Source: Thiobacillus sp. (GTDB taxonomy: Bacteria > Pseudomonadota > Gammaproteobacteria > Burkholderiales > Thiobacillaceae). From it: a DNA stretch of 7,670 bases. The position numbers and the translations under genes are program-made. Below, in pieces: positions 1 through 7,132 of the stretch. Position 1 is the stretch's first letter. Every line of letters begins with the position of its first letter. Below the pieces are notes generated by a model. That model was not told where the DNA came from and did not search any database. It was given only the letters and a program-made list of their open reading frames with translations. The stretch lies in NCBI GenBank assembly GCA_020217265.1, contig JAIWOS010000048.1:1-7670 (forward strand), given 5' to 3'.

Positions 1-386
<386 letters not shown>

Positions 387-398
387 GGATCCGGGAGG

Positions 399-445
399 CA
401 AGGGACAGGACGCAGGGGTTCCTGGCGTCCTGCCTTCTGCCCTTG
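399..445 (+). other. Imperfect stem-loop in the gap-pgk spacer (no T tract)
   Basis: Bases 406-416 pair with 421-432 (11 base pairs, one bulged G at 424, loop GGTT). A further outer pairing, CAAGGG at 399-404 with CCCTTG at 440-445, is separated from it by an internal bulge. No run of T follows, so this is not a standard intrinsic terminator. It could act as an mRNA processing or stability element; that is inference. Confidence 0.6.
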
Positions 446-464
446 TGCGTGAGCCTTAAGGCCT

Positions 465-487
465 GGCGCGGCTTTCGTCGCCGCGCC
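465..487 (+). other. GC-rich perfect stem-loop upstream of pgk
   Basis: GGCGCGGC at 465-472 pairs perfectly with GCCGCGCC at 480-487 around a 7-base loop. It follows a 10-base palindrome (GCCTTAAGGC, 453-462) and precedes a tandem AACCCTT duplication (488-501). No T tract follows, so it is not an intrinsic terminator. It ends 23 bases before the pgk Shine-Dalgarno sequence, so it leaves that site free. A role in shaping the pgk leader or protecting a processed 5' end is possible but unproven. Confidence 0.6.
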
Positions 488-522
488 AACCCTTAACCCT
501 TACCTTTCGTGGAGAACACAAC

Positions 523-1704
523 ATGACATTCAAACGCGTCACCGATCTCGATCTCGCTGGCAAGCGCGTGTTCATTCGCGCCGACATGAACGTGCCCGTC
601 AAGGACGGCAAGGTCACCTCCGACGCCCGCATCACCGCCTCGATGCGCACCATCGAGCACTGCATGAAGGCCGGCGCCAAGGTGATGGTCACCTCGCATC
701 TGGGGCGCCCCACCGAAGGCGAATTCAAGGAAGAGGATTCCCTGAAGCCCGTGGTCGACGTGATTGCGCAGAAGCTCGGCAAGAACATCCGCCTCATCCG
801 CGAATGGGTCGACGGCGGCTTCGACGTTGCCGACGGCGAACTCGTGGTGCTGGAAAACGTGCGCGTCAACAAGGGCGAGAAGAAGAACCTCGACGAGACA
901 GCGAAGAAATACGCAGCCCTGTGCGACGTGTTCGTGATGGACGCCTTCGGCACCGCCCACCGCGCCGAAGCCTCGACCCACGGCATCGCCAAGTTCGCCC
1001 CGGTGGCGTGCGCCGGCATCCTCTTGACCGAAGAGCTCGACGCGCTCGCCAAGGCGCTCGCCAACCCGGCGCGGCCGATGGTCGCCATCGTCGGCGGCTC
1101 GAAAGTGTCGACCAAGCTGACCGTGCTCGAAGCGCTGTCGGAGAAGGTCGACCAGCTGGTCGTCGGCGGCGGCATCGCCAACACCTTCCTTGCCGCCGTG
1201 GGCAAGAACGTCGGCAAGTCGCTGTGCGAACACGACCTGATCCCCACTGCCAAGGCCTTGATCGATAAGATGGCAGCGCGCGGCGCCTCCATTCCCATTG
1301 CGGTCGATGTGGTCGTCGGCAAGAAGTTCGACGCCAACGAACCCGCTGTGGTGAAGAGCGCCGACGAAGTCGCCGACGACGACATGATCTTCGATATCGG
1401 CCCGAAGAGCGCGCAGGAGCTCGCCGACATCATCGGCAAGGCCGGCACCATCGTGTGGAACGGCCCGGTCGGCGTGTTCGAATTCGACCAGTTCGGCGAA
1501 GGCACCAAGACCGTGTCGATGGCGATCGCCAACGCGCCGGGCTTCAGCCTCGCCGGTGGCGGCGACACCATCGCCGCCATCCAGAAATACGACATCTACG
1601 ACAAGGTCAGCTACATTTCGACCGCCGGCGGCGCCTTCCTCGAATACCTCGAAGGCAAGACGCTCCCCGCAGTGGCGATCCTGGAGGAGCGCGCCAACGG
1701 CTGA
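523..1704 (+). CDS. pgk: Phosphoglycerate kinase
   Basis: This cytoplasmic monomeric kinase interconverts 3-phosphoglycerate + ATP with 1,3-bisphosphoglycerate + ADP, in glycolysis and, in reverse, in the Calvin cycle and gluconeogenesis. The product is 393 residues, normal for bacterial Pgk. The N-terminal substrate-binding domain shows RADMNVP (19-25, with D21 and N23), R36, SHLGRP (58-63) and DAFGTAHR (140-147, with R147). The C-terminal nucleotide-binding domain shows GGSKVSTK (191-198), the WNGPVGVFE segment, GGGDT (345-349) and [13 protein letters not shown] near the end. The ATG at 523 is chosen because the protein begins in the family-typical way and GGAG (511-514) lies 8 bases upstream. 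It follows gap by 136 bases containing two stem-loops, and is closed by a strong intrinsic terminator. The function is secure. Confidence 0.98.
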   Translation: MTFKRVTDLDLAGKRVFIRADMNVPVKDGKVTSDARITASMRTIEHCMKAGAKVMVTSHLGRPTEGEFKEEDSLKPVVDVIAQKLGKNIRLIREWVDGGFDVADGELVVLENVRVNKGEKKNLDETAKKYAALCDVFVMDAFGTAHRAEASTHGIAKFAPVACAGILLTEELDALAKALANPARPMVAIVGGSKVSTKLTVLEALSEKVDQLVVGGGIANTFLAAVGKNVGKSLCEHDLIPTAKALIDKMAARGASIPIAVDVVVGKKFDANEPAVVKSADEVADDDMIFDIGPKSAQELADIIGKAGTIVWNGPVGVFEFDQFGEGTKTVSMAIANAPGFSLAGGGDTIAAIQKYDIYDKVSYISTAGGAFLEYLEGKTLPAVAILEERANG

Positions 1705-1715
1705 GGCGCAGACGG

Positions 1716-1754
1716 AAAGCGGTGAGCGCAACACGCTCACCGCTTTTGTTTTTT
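1716..1754 (+). terminator. Strong Rho-independent terminator between pgk and pyk
   Basis: AAAGCGGTGAGCG (1716-1728) pairs perfectly over 13 bases with CGCTCACCGCTTT (1734-1746) around the 5-base loop CAACA. The T-rich tail TTTTGTTTTTT runs over 1744-1754. It starts 11 bases after the pgk stop codon. By the usual criteria this should end most transcripts coming from gap-pgk. On the minus strand the tail would be only three T, so it looks unidirectional. Confidence 0.92.
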
Positions 1755-1787
1755 CCGCTTGCTGCTTACCGATTACGGCACACCAAC

Positions 1788-3221
1788 ATGATCCGCAGAA
1801 CCAAAATCGTCGCCACGCTGGGCCCCGCCTGTTCCGATGCCAAAACCCTGGACCGGATGATGGAGGCGGGCATCGACGTGGTGCGTCTCAACTTTTCCCA
1901 CGGCACCGCGCAGGACCACATCGATCGCGCCGAACTGGTGCGCTCGCTCGCGCGTGCGCGCGGCCGCGCCGTCGGCGTGCTGGTCGACCTGCAGGGGCCG
2001 AAAATCCGCATCGGCAAGTTCAAGGACGGCAAAATCACGCTCGCCAAGGGTGACCGCTTCATACTGGATGCCGCGTGCACGCTGGGTGACCAGACACGCG
2101 TCGGCCTCGATTACAAGGAACTGCCGAACGACGTTTCGCGCGGCGTGACCCTGCTGCTCGACGACGGCCGCATCGAGTTCTGGGTCGAGGAAGTCAAGGG
2201 CAGCGAGATTCACTGCACCGTGGTGCAGGGCGGCACCCTGTCCAACAACAAGGGCATCAACCGCAAGGGTGGCGGTCTTTCCGCTGCCGCGCTGACCGAA
2301 AAGGACATCGAAGACATCAAGACCGCCGCGGCGCTCAAGGCCGACTATCTCGCGGTATCGTTTCCGCGCTCCGGCGCCGACATGCGGCAGGCGCGCGAAC
2401 TGCTGCGGGCGGCTGGCGGCAAGAGCCAGCTGGTCGCCAAGATCGAGCGCACCGAGGCGATCCAGCATCTGGAAGATATCCTCGACGCGTCCGACGCCAT
2501 CATGGTCGCGCGCGGCGACCTCGGCGTGGAAGTCGGCGACGCCGCGGTGCCCGCGCTGCAAAAGCGCATGATCAAAATGGCGATCGAGCGCAACAAGACC
2601 GTGATTACCGCCACGCAAATGATGGAATCGATGATCACCAGCCCGATTCCGACGCGGGCCGAAGTGTCCGACGTGGCCAACGCCGTGCTCGACGGCACCG
2701 ACGCGGTGATGCTCTCCGCCGAGACGGCCGCCGGCCAGTTCCCGGTCGAGGCGGTGCAGGCGATGGACCGCGTCTGTCTCGAGGCCGAGAAGGAAGCCGA
2801 ACCCAGCTTCTCCAACGACCGCCTGTCGAAGAGCTTTCTGCGCGCCGACGAAGCGATCGCGATGTCGGCCGTGTTTACCTCGGTGCACCTCAACATCAAG
2901 GCCATCGCCGCGCTCACCGAATCCGGCAACACCTGCCTGTGGATGAGCCGGCTCTCGACCAAGGTGCCGATCTACGCCTTGACACCCCAGGTCGAAACCC
3001 GTAGAAAAGTCACTCTTTTCCGCGGCGTGTATCCCATCAACCTGAAAACGTCGAGCAAGGAGCGCGACGTGCTGCTGGCCGAAGCGGAAGAAGAACTGCG
3101 CCGGCGCGGCGCGGTACGCGAAGGCGACCTGATCCTGCTGACCATCGGCGAACCCATCGGCCAGTCCGGCGGCACCAACACCATGAAAATCGTGCGGGTG
3201 GGCAGCTCGAAAAAAACCTGA
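1788..3221 (+). CDS. pyk: Pyruvate kinase (PykA-like, K+-independent signature)
   Basis: The enzyme transfers phosphate from phosphoenolpyruvate to ADP, giving pyruvate and ATP, the last step of glycolysis; it normally works as a cytoplasmic homotetramer. The product is 477 residues, the usual bacterial length. It opens with RRTKIVATLGPA. Active-site landmarks are R33, N35 and S37 (RLNFSHG), KIE at 218-220 with catalytic K218, MVARGDLGVE (239-248) and TATQMMESMI (274-283). The B domain lies between about 70 and 165, and the C-terminal allosteric domain ends in GGTNTMKIVRVG. The DLQGPKIRIG motif (67-76) carries Leu, Gln, Lys and Ile at the positions matching 113, 114, 117 and 120 of the rabbit muscle enzyme, the set described for K+-independent pyruvate kinases. 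The frame is open far upstream into pgk, but ATG 1788 is where homology begins. No good Shine-Dalgarno sequence precedes it, and a terminator ends 33 bases upstream. Confidence 0.97.
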   Translation: MIRRTKIVATLGPACSDAKTLDRMMEAGIDVVRLNFSHGTAQDHIDRAELVRSLARARGRAVGVLVDLQGPKIRIGKFKDGKITLAKGDRFILDAACTLGDQTRVGLDYKELPNDVSRGVTLLLDDGRIEFWVEEVKGSEIHCTVVQGGTLSNNKGINRKGGGLSAAALTEKDIEDIKTAAALKADYLAVSFPRSGADMRQARELLRAAGGKSQLVAKIERTEAIQHLEDILDASDAIMVARGDLGVEVGDAAVPALQKRMIKMAIERNKTVITATQMMESMITSPIPTRAEVSDVANAVLDGTDAVMLSAETAAGQFPVEAVQAMDRVCLEAEKEAEPSFSNDRLSKSFLRADEAIAMSAVFTSVHLNIKAIAALTESGNTCLWMSRLSTKVPIYALTPQVETRRKVTLFRGVYPINLKTSSKERDVLLAEAEEELRRRGAVREGDLILLTIGEPIGQSGGTNTMKIVRVGSSKKT

Positions 3222-3244
3222 TTCATCCGACATTCTCAACCTTT

Positions 3245-3250
3245 AGGAGA
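3245..3250 (+). promoter_or_regulatory. Strong Shine-Dalgarno sequence of fba
   Basis: AGGAGA lies 7 bases before the fba ATG at 3258. It is the best Shine-Dalgarno match in the carbon cluster and contrasts with pyk, which has none. It supports the chosen fba start and suggests high fba translation from a pyk-fba transcript. Confidence 0.85.
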
Positions 3251-3257
3251 CTCTCAA

Positions 3258-4325
3258 ATGGCCCTGATTTCCCTTCGTCAACTGCTCGACCACGCCGCCG
3301 AAAACGGCTACGGCCTGCCTGCGTTCAACGTCAACAACATGGAACAGGTCAAGGCGATCATGGAAGCCGCCGCCGCCGTCGATTCGCCGGTGATCCTGCA
3401 AGGCTCCGCCGGTGCGCGTTCCTACGCGGGCGAGCCCTTCCTGCGCCACCTCATCCTGGCCGCGATCGAGATGTACCCGCAGATCCCCATCTGCATGCAC
3501 CAGGACCACGGCGCCTCGCCCAGCATCTGCTTCCGTTCGATCCAGTCCGGCTTCAGCTCGGTGATGATGGACGGCTCGCTGAAGGAAGACGGCAAGACGC
3601 CGTCGTCCTATGAATACAACGTCGACGTCACCCGCAAGGTGTCTGAACTGGCGCACGCCTGCGGCGTATCGGTCGAAGGCGAACTCGGCTGCCTGGGCTC
3701 GCTCGAAACCGGCAAGGCCGGCGAGGAAGACGGTCACGGCGCCGAAGGCACGCTGGACCACTCCATGCTGCTGACCGACCCCGACGAGGCTGCCGACTTC
3801 GTGTCCAAGACCCGCGTCGACGCCCTGGCCATCGCCATCGGCACCTCGCACGGCGCCTACAAGTTCACCCAGAAGCCCACCGGCAAGGTGCTGCGCATCG
3901 ACCGCGTGAAAGAAATCCACGCCCGCATCCCCAACGTCCACCTCGTCATGCACGGCTCCTCGTCGGTGCCGGAAGACTGGCTCGCCATCATCAACAGCTA
4001 CGGCGGCGACATGGGCCAGACCTACGGCGTACCGGTTGAGGAAATCGTCGAGGGCATCAAGAACGGCGTGCGCAAGGTCAACATCGACACCGACCTGCGC
4101 ATGGCGTCCACCGGCGCCATCCGCAAGCACCTGGCTGAAGACCGCAAGAACTTCGACCCGCGCAAGTTCCTCAAGGAATCGACCAAGGCCATGAGCGGCA
4201 TCTGCAAGGCCCGCTACGAAGCATTCGGTTCCGCCGGCATGGCAAGCAAGATCGGCAAGGTGTTCAGCCTCGAAGAAATGCAGAAGCGCTACGACAAGGG
4301 CGAACTCGATCCCAAGGTCAACTGA
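3258..4325 (+). CDS. fba: Class II fructose-1,6-bisphosphate aldolase, Calvin-cycle subtype
   Basis: This zinc-dependent aldolase interconverts fructose 1,6-bisphosphate with dihydroxyacetone phosphate and glyceraldehyde 3-phosphate; the same subtype (CbbA) also makes sedoheptulose 1,7-bisphosphate in the Calvin cycle. The product is 355 residues. The N-terminus ([20 protein letters not shown], residues 2-21) is typical of the CbbA-like subtype rather than E. coli FbaA. HQDHG (81-85) supplies the catalytic D83 and the zinc ligand H84; the conserved E142 sits in VEGELG; H198 (GTSHGAYK) and H232 (VMHGSSS) are the other zinc ligands; KVNIDTD (273-279) is the substrate phosphate-binding strand. 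It begins 36 bases after pyk with a strong Shine-Dalgarno sequence, so the two are probably co-transcribed, and it ends at a strong terminator. Family assignment is secure; the Calvin-cycle role is inferred from subtype and context, since no RuBisCO or phosphoribulokinase gene is in view. Confidence 0.97.
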   Translation: MALISLRQLLDHAAENGYGLPAFNVNNMEQVKAIMEAAAAVDSPVILQGSAGARSYAGEPFLRHLILAAIEMYPQIPICMHQDHGASPSICFRSIQSGFSSVMMDGSLKEDGKTPSSYEYNVDVTRKVSELAHACGVSVEGELGCLGSLETGKAGEEDGHGAEGTLDHSMLLTDPDEAADFVSKTRVDALAIAIGTSHGAYKFTQKPTGKVLRIDRVKEIHARIPNVHLVMHGSSSVPEDWLAIINSYGGDMGQTYGVPVEEIVEGIKNGVRKVNIDTDLRMASTGAIRKHLAEDRKNFDPRKFLKESTKAMSGICKARYEAFGSAGMASKIGKVFSLEEMQKRYDKGELDPKVN

Positions 4326-4343
4326 TCCTTTCGGTTCGCATGC

Positions 4344-4373
4344 AAAAAGGGACGCCACGGCGTCCCTTTTTTT
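4344..4373 (+). terminator. Rho-independent terminator after fba
   Basis: AAAAAGGGACGCC (4344-4356) pairs with GGCGTCCCTTTTT (4359-4371) around a minimal loop, or a CACG loop if the last pair is left open. Seven T follow (4367-4373). It starts 18 bases after the fba stop codon and closes the carbon cluster. The A run on the left arm would give five T on the minus strand, so weak bidirectional action is possible, but no minus-strand gene ends here. Confidence 0.93.
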
Positions 4374-4377
4374 GTTC

Positions 4378-4407
4378 TCGACAAGTCTGAGTTGGGCACT
4401 ATATAGT
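4378..4407 (+). promoter_or_regulatory. Candidate sigma70 promoter of the cytochrome c gene
   Basis: TCGACA (4378-4383, five of six matches to the -35 consensus) is followed after 18 bases by TATAGT (4402-4407, five of six matches to -10). TATATA at 4400-4405 gives a 16-base spacer as an alternative. It lies in an AT-rich island (about 4399-4424) that stands out from the GC-rich surroundings and directly follows the fba terminator. Transcription would start near 4414, leaving a leader of about 40 bases. A second, poorer pair is TTGGGC (4392) with GATACT (4416). Confidence 0.6.
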
Positions 4408-4442
4408 TATATAAGGATACTATTGTCCTGCTTAACCCCTAT

Positions 4443-4447
4443 AGGAG
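4443..4447 (+). promoter_or_regulatory. Shine-Dalgarno sequence of the cytochrome c gene
   Basis: AGGAG lies 6 bases before ATG 4454. It fixes that start, which also gives a proper signal peptide. It partly overlaps an 8-base palindrome, CCTATAGG (4438-4445). Confidence 0.8.
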
Positions 4448-4453
4448 CTCACC

Positions 4454-4750
4454 ATGAACAAGCTGCTCGCCCTGATGGTCCTCGCGCTGGTTGCACTGCC
4501 AGCCCAGGCCAGCCCGGAACTCGCCAACAAAAGCAAGTGCATGACCTGCCATCAGGTCGACAAGAAGGTGCTGGGCCCGTCGTTCAAGGAAATCGCCGCC
4601 AAGTACAAGGGCGACAAGACGGCCGAGGCCATGCTGACAGACAGCATCACCAAGGGCGTGAAGGGCAAATGGGGCAAGATTCCGATGCCGGCGCAGAAAG
4701 TCTCCGCGGCAGACGCGGCGGCGCTGGCGAAATGGATTCTGAGCCTGTAA
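4454..4750 (+). CDS. Periplasmic class I cytochrome c of the c-551/c-552 type
   Basis: The product is a 98-residue precursor of a small soluble monohaem electron carrier. Residues 1-19 form a Sec signal peptide: a basic MNK start, a hydrophobic core, and a likely cleavage site after LPAQA, leaving about 79 mature residues, the usual size of Pseudomonas c-551 and Nitrosomonas c-552. The haem attachment site is CMTCH (29-33, H33 as one axial ligand); M78 in IPMP (76-79) is the expected second ligand. The mature protein is lysine-rich (14 Lys against 7 acidic residues) and so basic. Such carriers pass electrons from the bc1 complex or dehydrogenases to terminal oxidases or nitrite reductase; the sequence does not say which partner is used. 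It has its own promoter and appears monocistronic. I give no symbol because orthology to a named gene such as nirM cannot be shown here. Confidence 0.95.
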   Translation: MNKLLALMVLALVALPAQASPELANKSKCMTCHQVDKKVLGPSFKEIAAKYKGDKTAEAMLTDSITKGVKGKWGKIPMPAQKVSAADAAALAKWILSL

Positions 4751-4760
4751 GAGTTCGCTG

Positions 4761-6743
4761 CTAGCCGAGCATCGCTTTCAGCGCGGCCAGGCGGTCGCTG
4801 CCGCTGGCCTTGGTTTCGGCATCGGGCGCGGCGTCCGGGCGCCGGACGTCGTCGCCCAGCTCATCGATGAAACGCGAGGGCTCGCAGCCGACCGATTCGC
4901 GTGCCCGCTTGCGACGGGAACAATAGGACAGCGTGAGGGATTTGCGCGCGCGCGTCACGCCCACGTACATCAGCCGGCGTTCCTCCTCCAGTCGTCCCTC
5001 GTCCACTGCGTCGCGGTGCGGCAGGATGTTCTCCTCGACGCCGACCAGGAAGACGTGGCCGAACTCCAGCCCCTTGGCGGCGTGCAGGGTCGACAGGCGC
5101 ACGGCGTCCGGCGCCTCGTCCTCGCGGCCTTCCAGCAGCGTGATGAGCGCGATGGTCTGGGTCAGTTGCAACAGATCCTTGTCGTCTTCCTCGCCCTTTT
5201 TGGCGATCCACGCGGCAAATTCGCGCACGCTGTCCCAGCGTGACTGCGCGGCGCGCTGGTCGTCCTGGTCGAACAGCCAGGCCTCGTAGCCGATCGCCTG
5301 CAGCAGCTCGTCGAGCAGCTCGCCCGCCGGCTCGCGGGCGACGCGCGCCTCGAAGCGGTTGATGAAATTGCAGAACTCGACCAGCGGCGCCAGATGGCGT
5401 TCGCCGATCTGCGCCGCGGCGGCAGCCGAGAATACTGCCTCGAAGAGGCTCGTGTGCAGGGTCGCGGCGACCTGGCCGAGCTTTTCCAGCGTGGCGGCGC
5501 CGATGCCGCGCCGGGGCGTGGTGACGGCGCGGATGAAGGCCGGGTCGTCGTCGCCGTTGGCGATGAGCCGCAGGTAGGCGATCACGTCCTTGATCTCGCT
5601 CTTGTCGAAAAACGACTGCCCGCCGGAGAGCTGATAGGGCACTTTCTCGTTCCTCAACGCCTGCTCGAACACGCGCGCCTGATAGTTGCCGCGATAGAGA
5701 ATGGCGTAGTCGCGCCATTCGGTGCGGTGCTGGAACTTGTGCGACAGGAGCCGCATCACCACGGATTCCGCCTCGTGCTCCTCGTCCTTCGCGGGCATGA
5801 CCTGGATCGCGTCGCCCACGCCCAGATCGCTCCACAGGCGCTTCTCGAACAGCTTGGGGTTGTTGGCGATGAGGTTGTTGGCGGCCTTGAGGATGCGCAC
5901 CGTCGAGCGGTAGTTCTGTTCGAGCTTGACGACGTGCAGGTGCGGGTAGTCGTCGCGCAGCTGGCGCAGGTTGTCGGCCGAGGCGCCGCGCCAGCCGTAG
6001 ATCGCCTGGTCGTCGTCGCCCACCGCGGTGAACGATGCGCGCACGCCGGTGAGTTTCTGCAACAGGCGGTACTGGGCCGCGTTGGTGTCCTGGTATTCGT
6101 CGACGAGCACGTGGCGCAGGCGGTTCTGCCATTTCTCGCGCAGCTCGGCGTGGGTGTCGAGCAGTTCCGCCGGCAGCCGGATCAGGTCGTCGAAGTCGAC
6201 CGCCTGGTAGGCGCGCAGGGTGGCGTCGTAGCGGTCGTAGATTTTCGCGTAGACGCGCGCGTTGTCGTCGCAGGCCTCGGCCAGCGCGGCGGCGGGCGAC
6301 TTCAGTTCGTTCTTCCACAGCGAAATGCGGGAGACGGCGCGCCGGATTTCCTGCTTGTCGGTGGTCTTGAGGATTTCCGACACGATGCCCATGGCATCGG
6401 CGGAATCCAGGATGGAGAACGCCGGCTTGAGCCCGGCGTGGCTCGCGTCTTCGCGCAGCATGCGCAAGCCCATCGAGTGGAAGGTGGTGACGATGAGCCC
6501 CTTGGCATTGACGCCCTGGGTGAGCTTGGCCGCGCGTTCGGCCATCTCGCGCGCGGCCTTGTTGGTGAAAGTGATGGCGGCGATCGAGCCCGGCTTGTAG
6601 CCGCATTCGCCGATGAGGAAGGCGATCTTGTGGGTGATCACCCGCGTCTTGCCCGAACCGGCGCCGGCCAGCACCAGCAAGGGGCCGTCGAGATACTTCG
6701 CCGCTTCGCGCTGCGGCGGGTTGAGTGCGGCGAGCAGGCTCAT
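4761..6743 (-). CDS. rep: ATP-dependent DNA helicase Rep (superfamily 1, UvrD/Rep family)
   Basis: This 3'-to-5' DNA helicase helps replication forks past DNA-bound proteins. The product is 660 residues, close to E. coli Rep (673). Motifs in order: Q motif LNPPQREAA (7-15), Walker A GAGSGKT (27-33), Ia FTNKAAREM (59-67), Ib TTFHSMG (86-92), II DEYQDT (215-220), III GDDDQAIYGWRGA (242-254), IV QNYRS (276-280, R279), V LSTLHAAKGLEF (550-561) and VI around VGVTRAR (594-600). Segments such as ILKAANNLIANNP and FEKRL resemble Rep rather than UvrD or PcrA as I recall them. The frame stays open upstream to 7184, but that part overlaps the preceding gene in another frame; ATG 6743 is where helicase homology begins. 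This ATG overlaps the stop codon of the upstream gene as ATGA, so translation is probably coupled. The stop codon faces the cytochrome c stop codon 10 bases away, with no clear terminator. Confidence 0.96.
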   Translation of the reverse strand: MSLLAALNPPQREAAKYLDGPLLVLAGAGSGKTRVITHKIAFLIGECGYKPGSIAAITFTNKAAREMAERAAKLTQGVNAKGLIVTTFHSMGLRMLREDASHAGLKPAFSILDSADAMGIVSEILKTTDKQEIRRAVSRISLWKNELKSPAAALAEACDDNARVYAKIYDRYDATLRAYQAVDFDDLIRLPAELLDTHAELREKWQNRLRHVLVDEYQDTNAAQYRLLQKLTGVRASFTAVGDDDQAIYGWRGASADNLRQLRDDYPHLHVVKLEQNYRSTVRILKAANNLIANNPKLFEKRLWSDLGVGDAIQVMPAKDEEHEAESVVMRLLSHKFQHRTEWRDYAILYRGNYQARVFEQALRNEKVPYQLSGGQSFFDKSEIKDVIAYLRLIANGDDDPAFIRAVTTPRRGIGAATLEKLGQVAATLHTSLFEAVFSAAAAAQIGERHLAPLVEFCNFINRFEARVAREPAGELLDELLQAIGYEAWLFDQDDQRAAQSRWDSVREFAAWIAKKGEEDDKDLLQLTQTIALITLLEGREDEAPDAVRLSTLHAAKGLEFGHVFLVGVEENILPHRDAVDEGRLEEERRLMYVGVTRARKSLTLSYCSRRKRARESVGCEPSRFIDELGDDVRRPDAAPDAETKASGSDRLAALKAMLG

Positions 6744-7132
6744 GTCGCGCCGAACTCGCGTTCGAGATACGCGTTGATGGCGTCGGATTCGTACAGCCAG
6801 CTCACCCGGCCGTCGTCGCCTTCGATCCGCAGACACGGCACCTGCGGCTTGCCGCCGCCGGCGATGAGCGCGGCGCGGTGGTGCGCGTCGGCGCGGGCGT
6901 CGCGCAGTTCGATGTCGAGCGAAAGCCGGCGCATCGTGCGGCGCACCTTGAGGCAGAACGGGCAGGTGGGAAAATGATAGAGCGCGAGTTTCGCCGTGCG
7001 TGCGTCTACTGCAGCCTGGGCTTCTGCGCTGCGCTGGATGCCGCGGGGCTGGGTGAGCCAGTTGCCCAGCAGCAGAAAGGGGCCGAGCACGGCGCGCAGG
7101 GTACGGAAAAACAGGCGGATCAGGGATTTCAT
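6740..7132 (-). CDS. Small glutaredoxin/GST N-terminal-domain protein with a hydrophobic N-terminus
   Basis: The product is about 130 residues with a thioredoxin-fold domain in its second half. From ATG 7132, residues 4-26 form a hydrophobic, arginine-punctuated stretch (IRLFFRTLRAVLGPFLLLGNW) that could anchor it to the inner membrane. A linker follows, then the strand LALYHF, the redox motif CPFC (57-60), VPCLRI with the expected cis-proline P99, and a glutathione-binding ES pair (115-116) before a C-terminal helix. There is no helical GST C-terminal domain. The family reduces disulphides or glutathione adducts; the target here is unknown. An in-frame GTG at 7147 would add five residues (MTSPR). 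Neither start has a convincing Shine-Dalgarno sequence; I prefer the ATG because the hydrophobic segment starts right after it. It is the first gene of a probable two-gene operon with rep, overlapping it by four bases. I know of no specific functional link between the two. Confidence 0.85.
   Translation of the reverse strand: MKSLIRLFFRTLRAVLGPFLLLGNWLTQPRGIQRSAEAQAAVDARTAKLALYHFPTCPFCLKVRRTMRRLSLDIELRDARADAHHRAALIAGGGKPQVPCLRIEGDDGRVSWLYESDAINAYLEREFGAT

Noticed and set aside
399..487. The gap-pgk stem-loops as intrinsic terminators
   Set aside because: Neither stem is followed by a run of T, unlike the clear terminators at 1716-1754 and 4344-4373.
493..1740. Long minus-strand open frame (about 415 codons) opposite pgk, with a second long one in another frame over 456-1595
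   Set aside because: pgk on the plus strand is unmistakable. Long antisense open frames are expected in GC-rich genes, and their translations show no family motif and a skewed, repetitive composition.
1455..1787. N-terminal extension of the pyk frame into pgk
   Set aside because: The extension is arginine-rich out-of-frame pgk sequence and would pass through the terminator; pyruvate kinase homology begins at 1788.
3210..3216. Run of seven A near the 3' end of pyk as a possible frameshift site
   Set aside because: The run begins at a codon's first base, so it does not fit the X XXY YYZ slippery pattern. It lies two codons before the stop and no downstream structure or extended frame makes a shift meaningful.
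1773..3239. Long minus-strand open frame (488 codons) opposite pyk
   Set aside because: It mirrors pyk almost exactly. The translation is rich in His, Gly, Arg and Asp with no recognisable domain, typical of an antisense shadow.
3243..4358. Minus-strand open frame (371 codons) opposite fba
   Set aside because: It is a shadow of a well-supported aldolase gene; no motif or Shine-Dalgarno sequence, and its start would lie inside the fba terminator.
4372..4764. Plus-strand open frame overlapping the cytochrome c gene in another frame
   Set aside because: It starts inside the fba terminator tail and reads the cytochrome c gene out of frame; the signal peptide, CMTCH and Shine-Dalgarno sequence all support the 4454 frame.
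5394..6977. Plus-strand open frame (527 codons) opposite rep and the start of the glutaredoxin-like gene
   Set aside because: It crosses two well-supported minus-strand genes, and its low-complexity translation matches no family I know.
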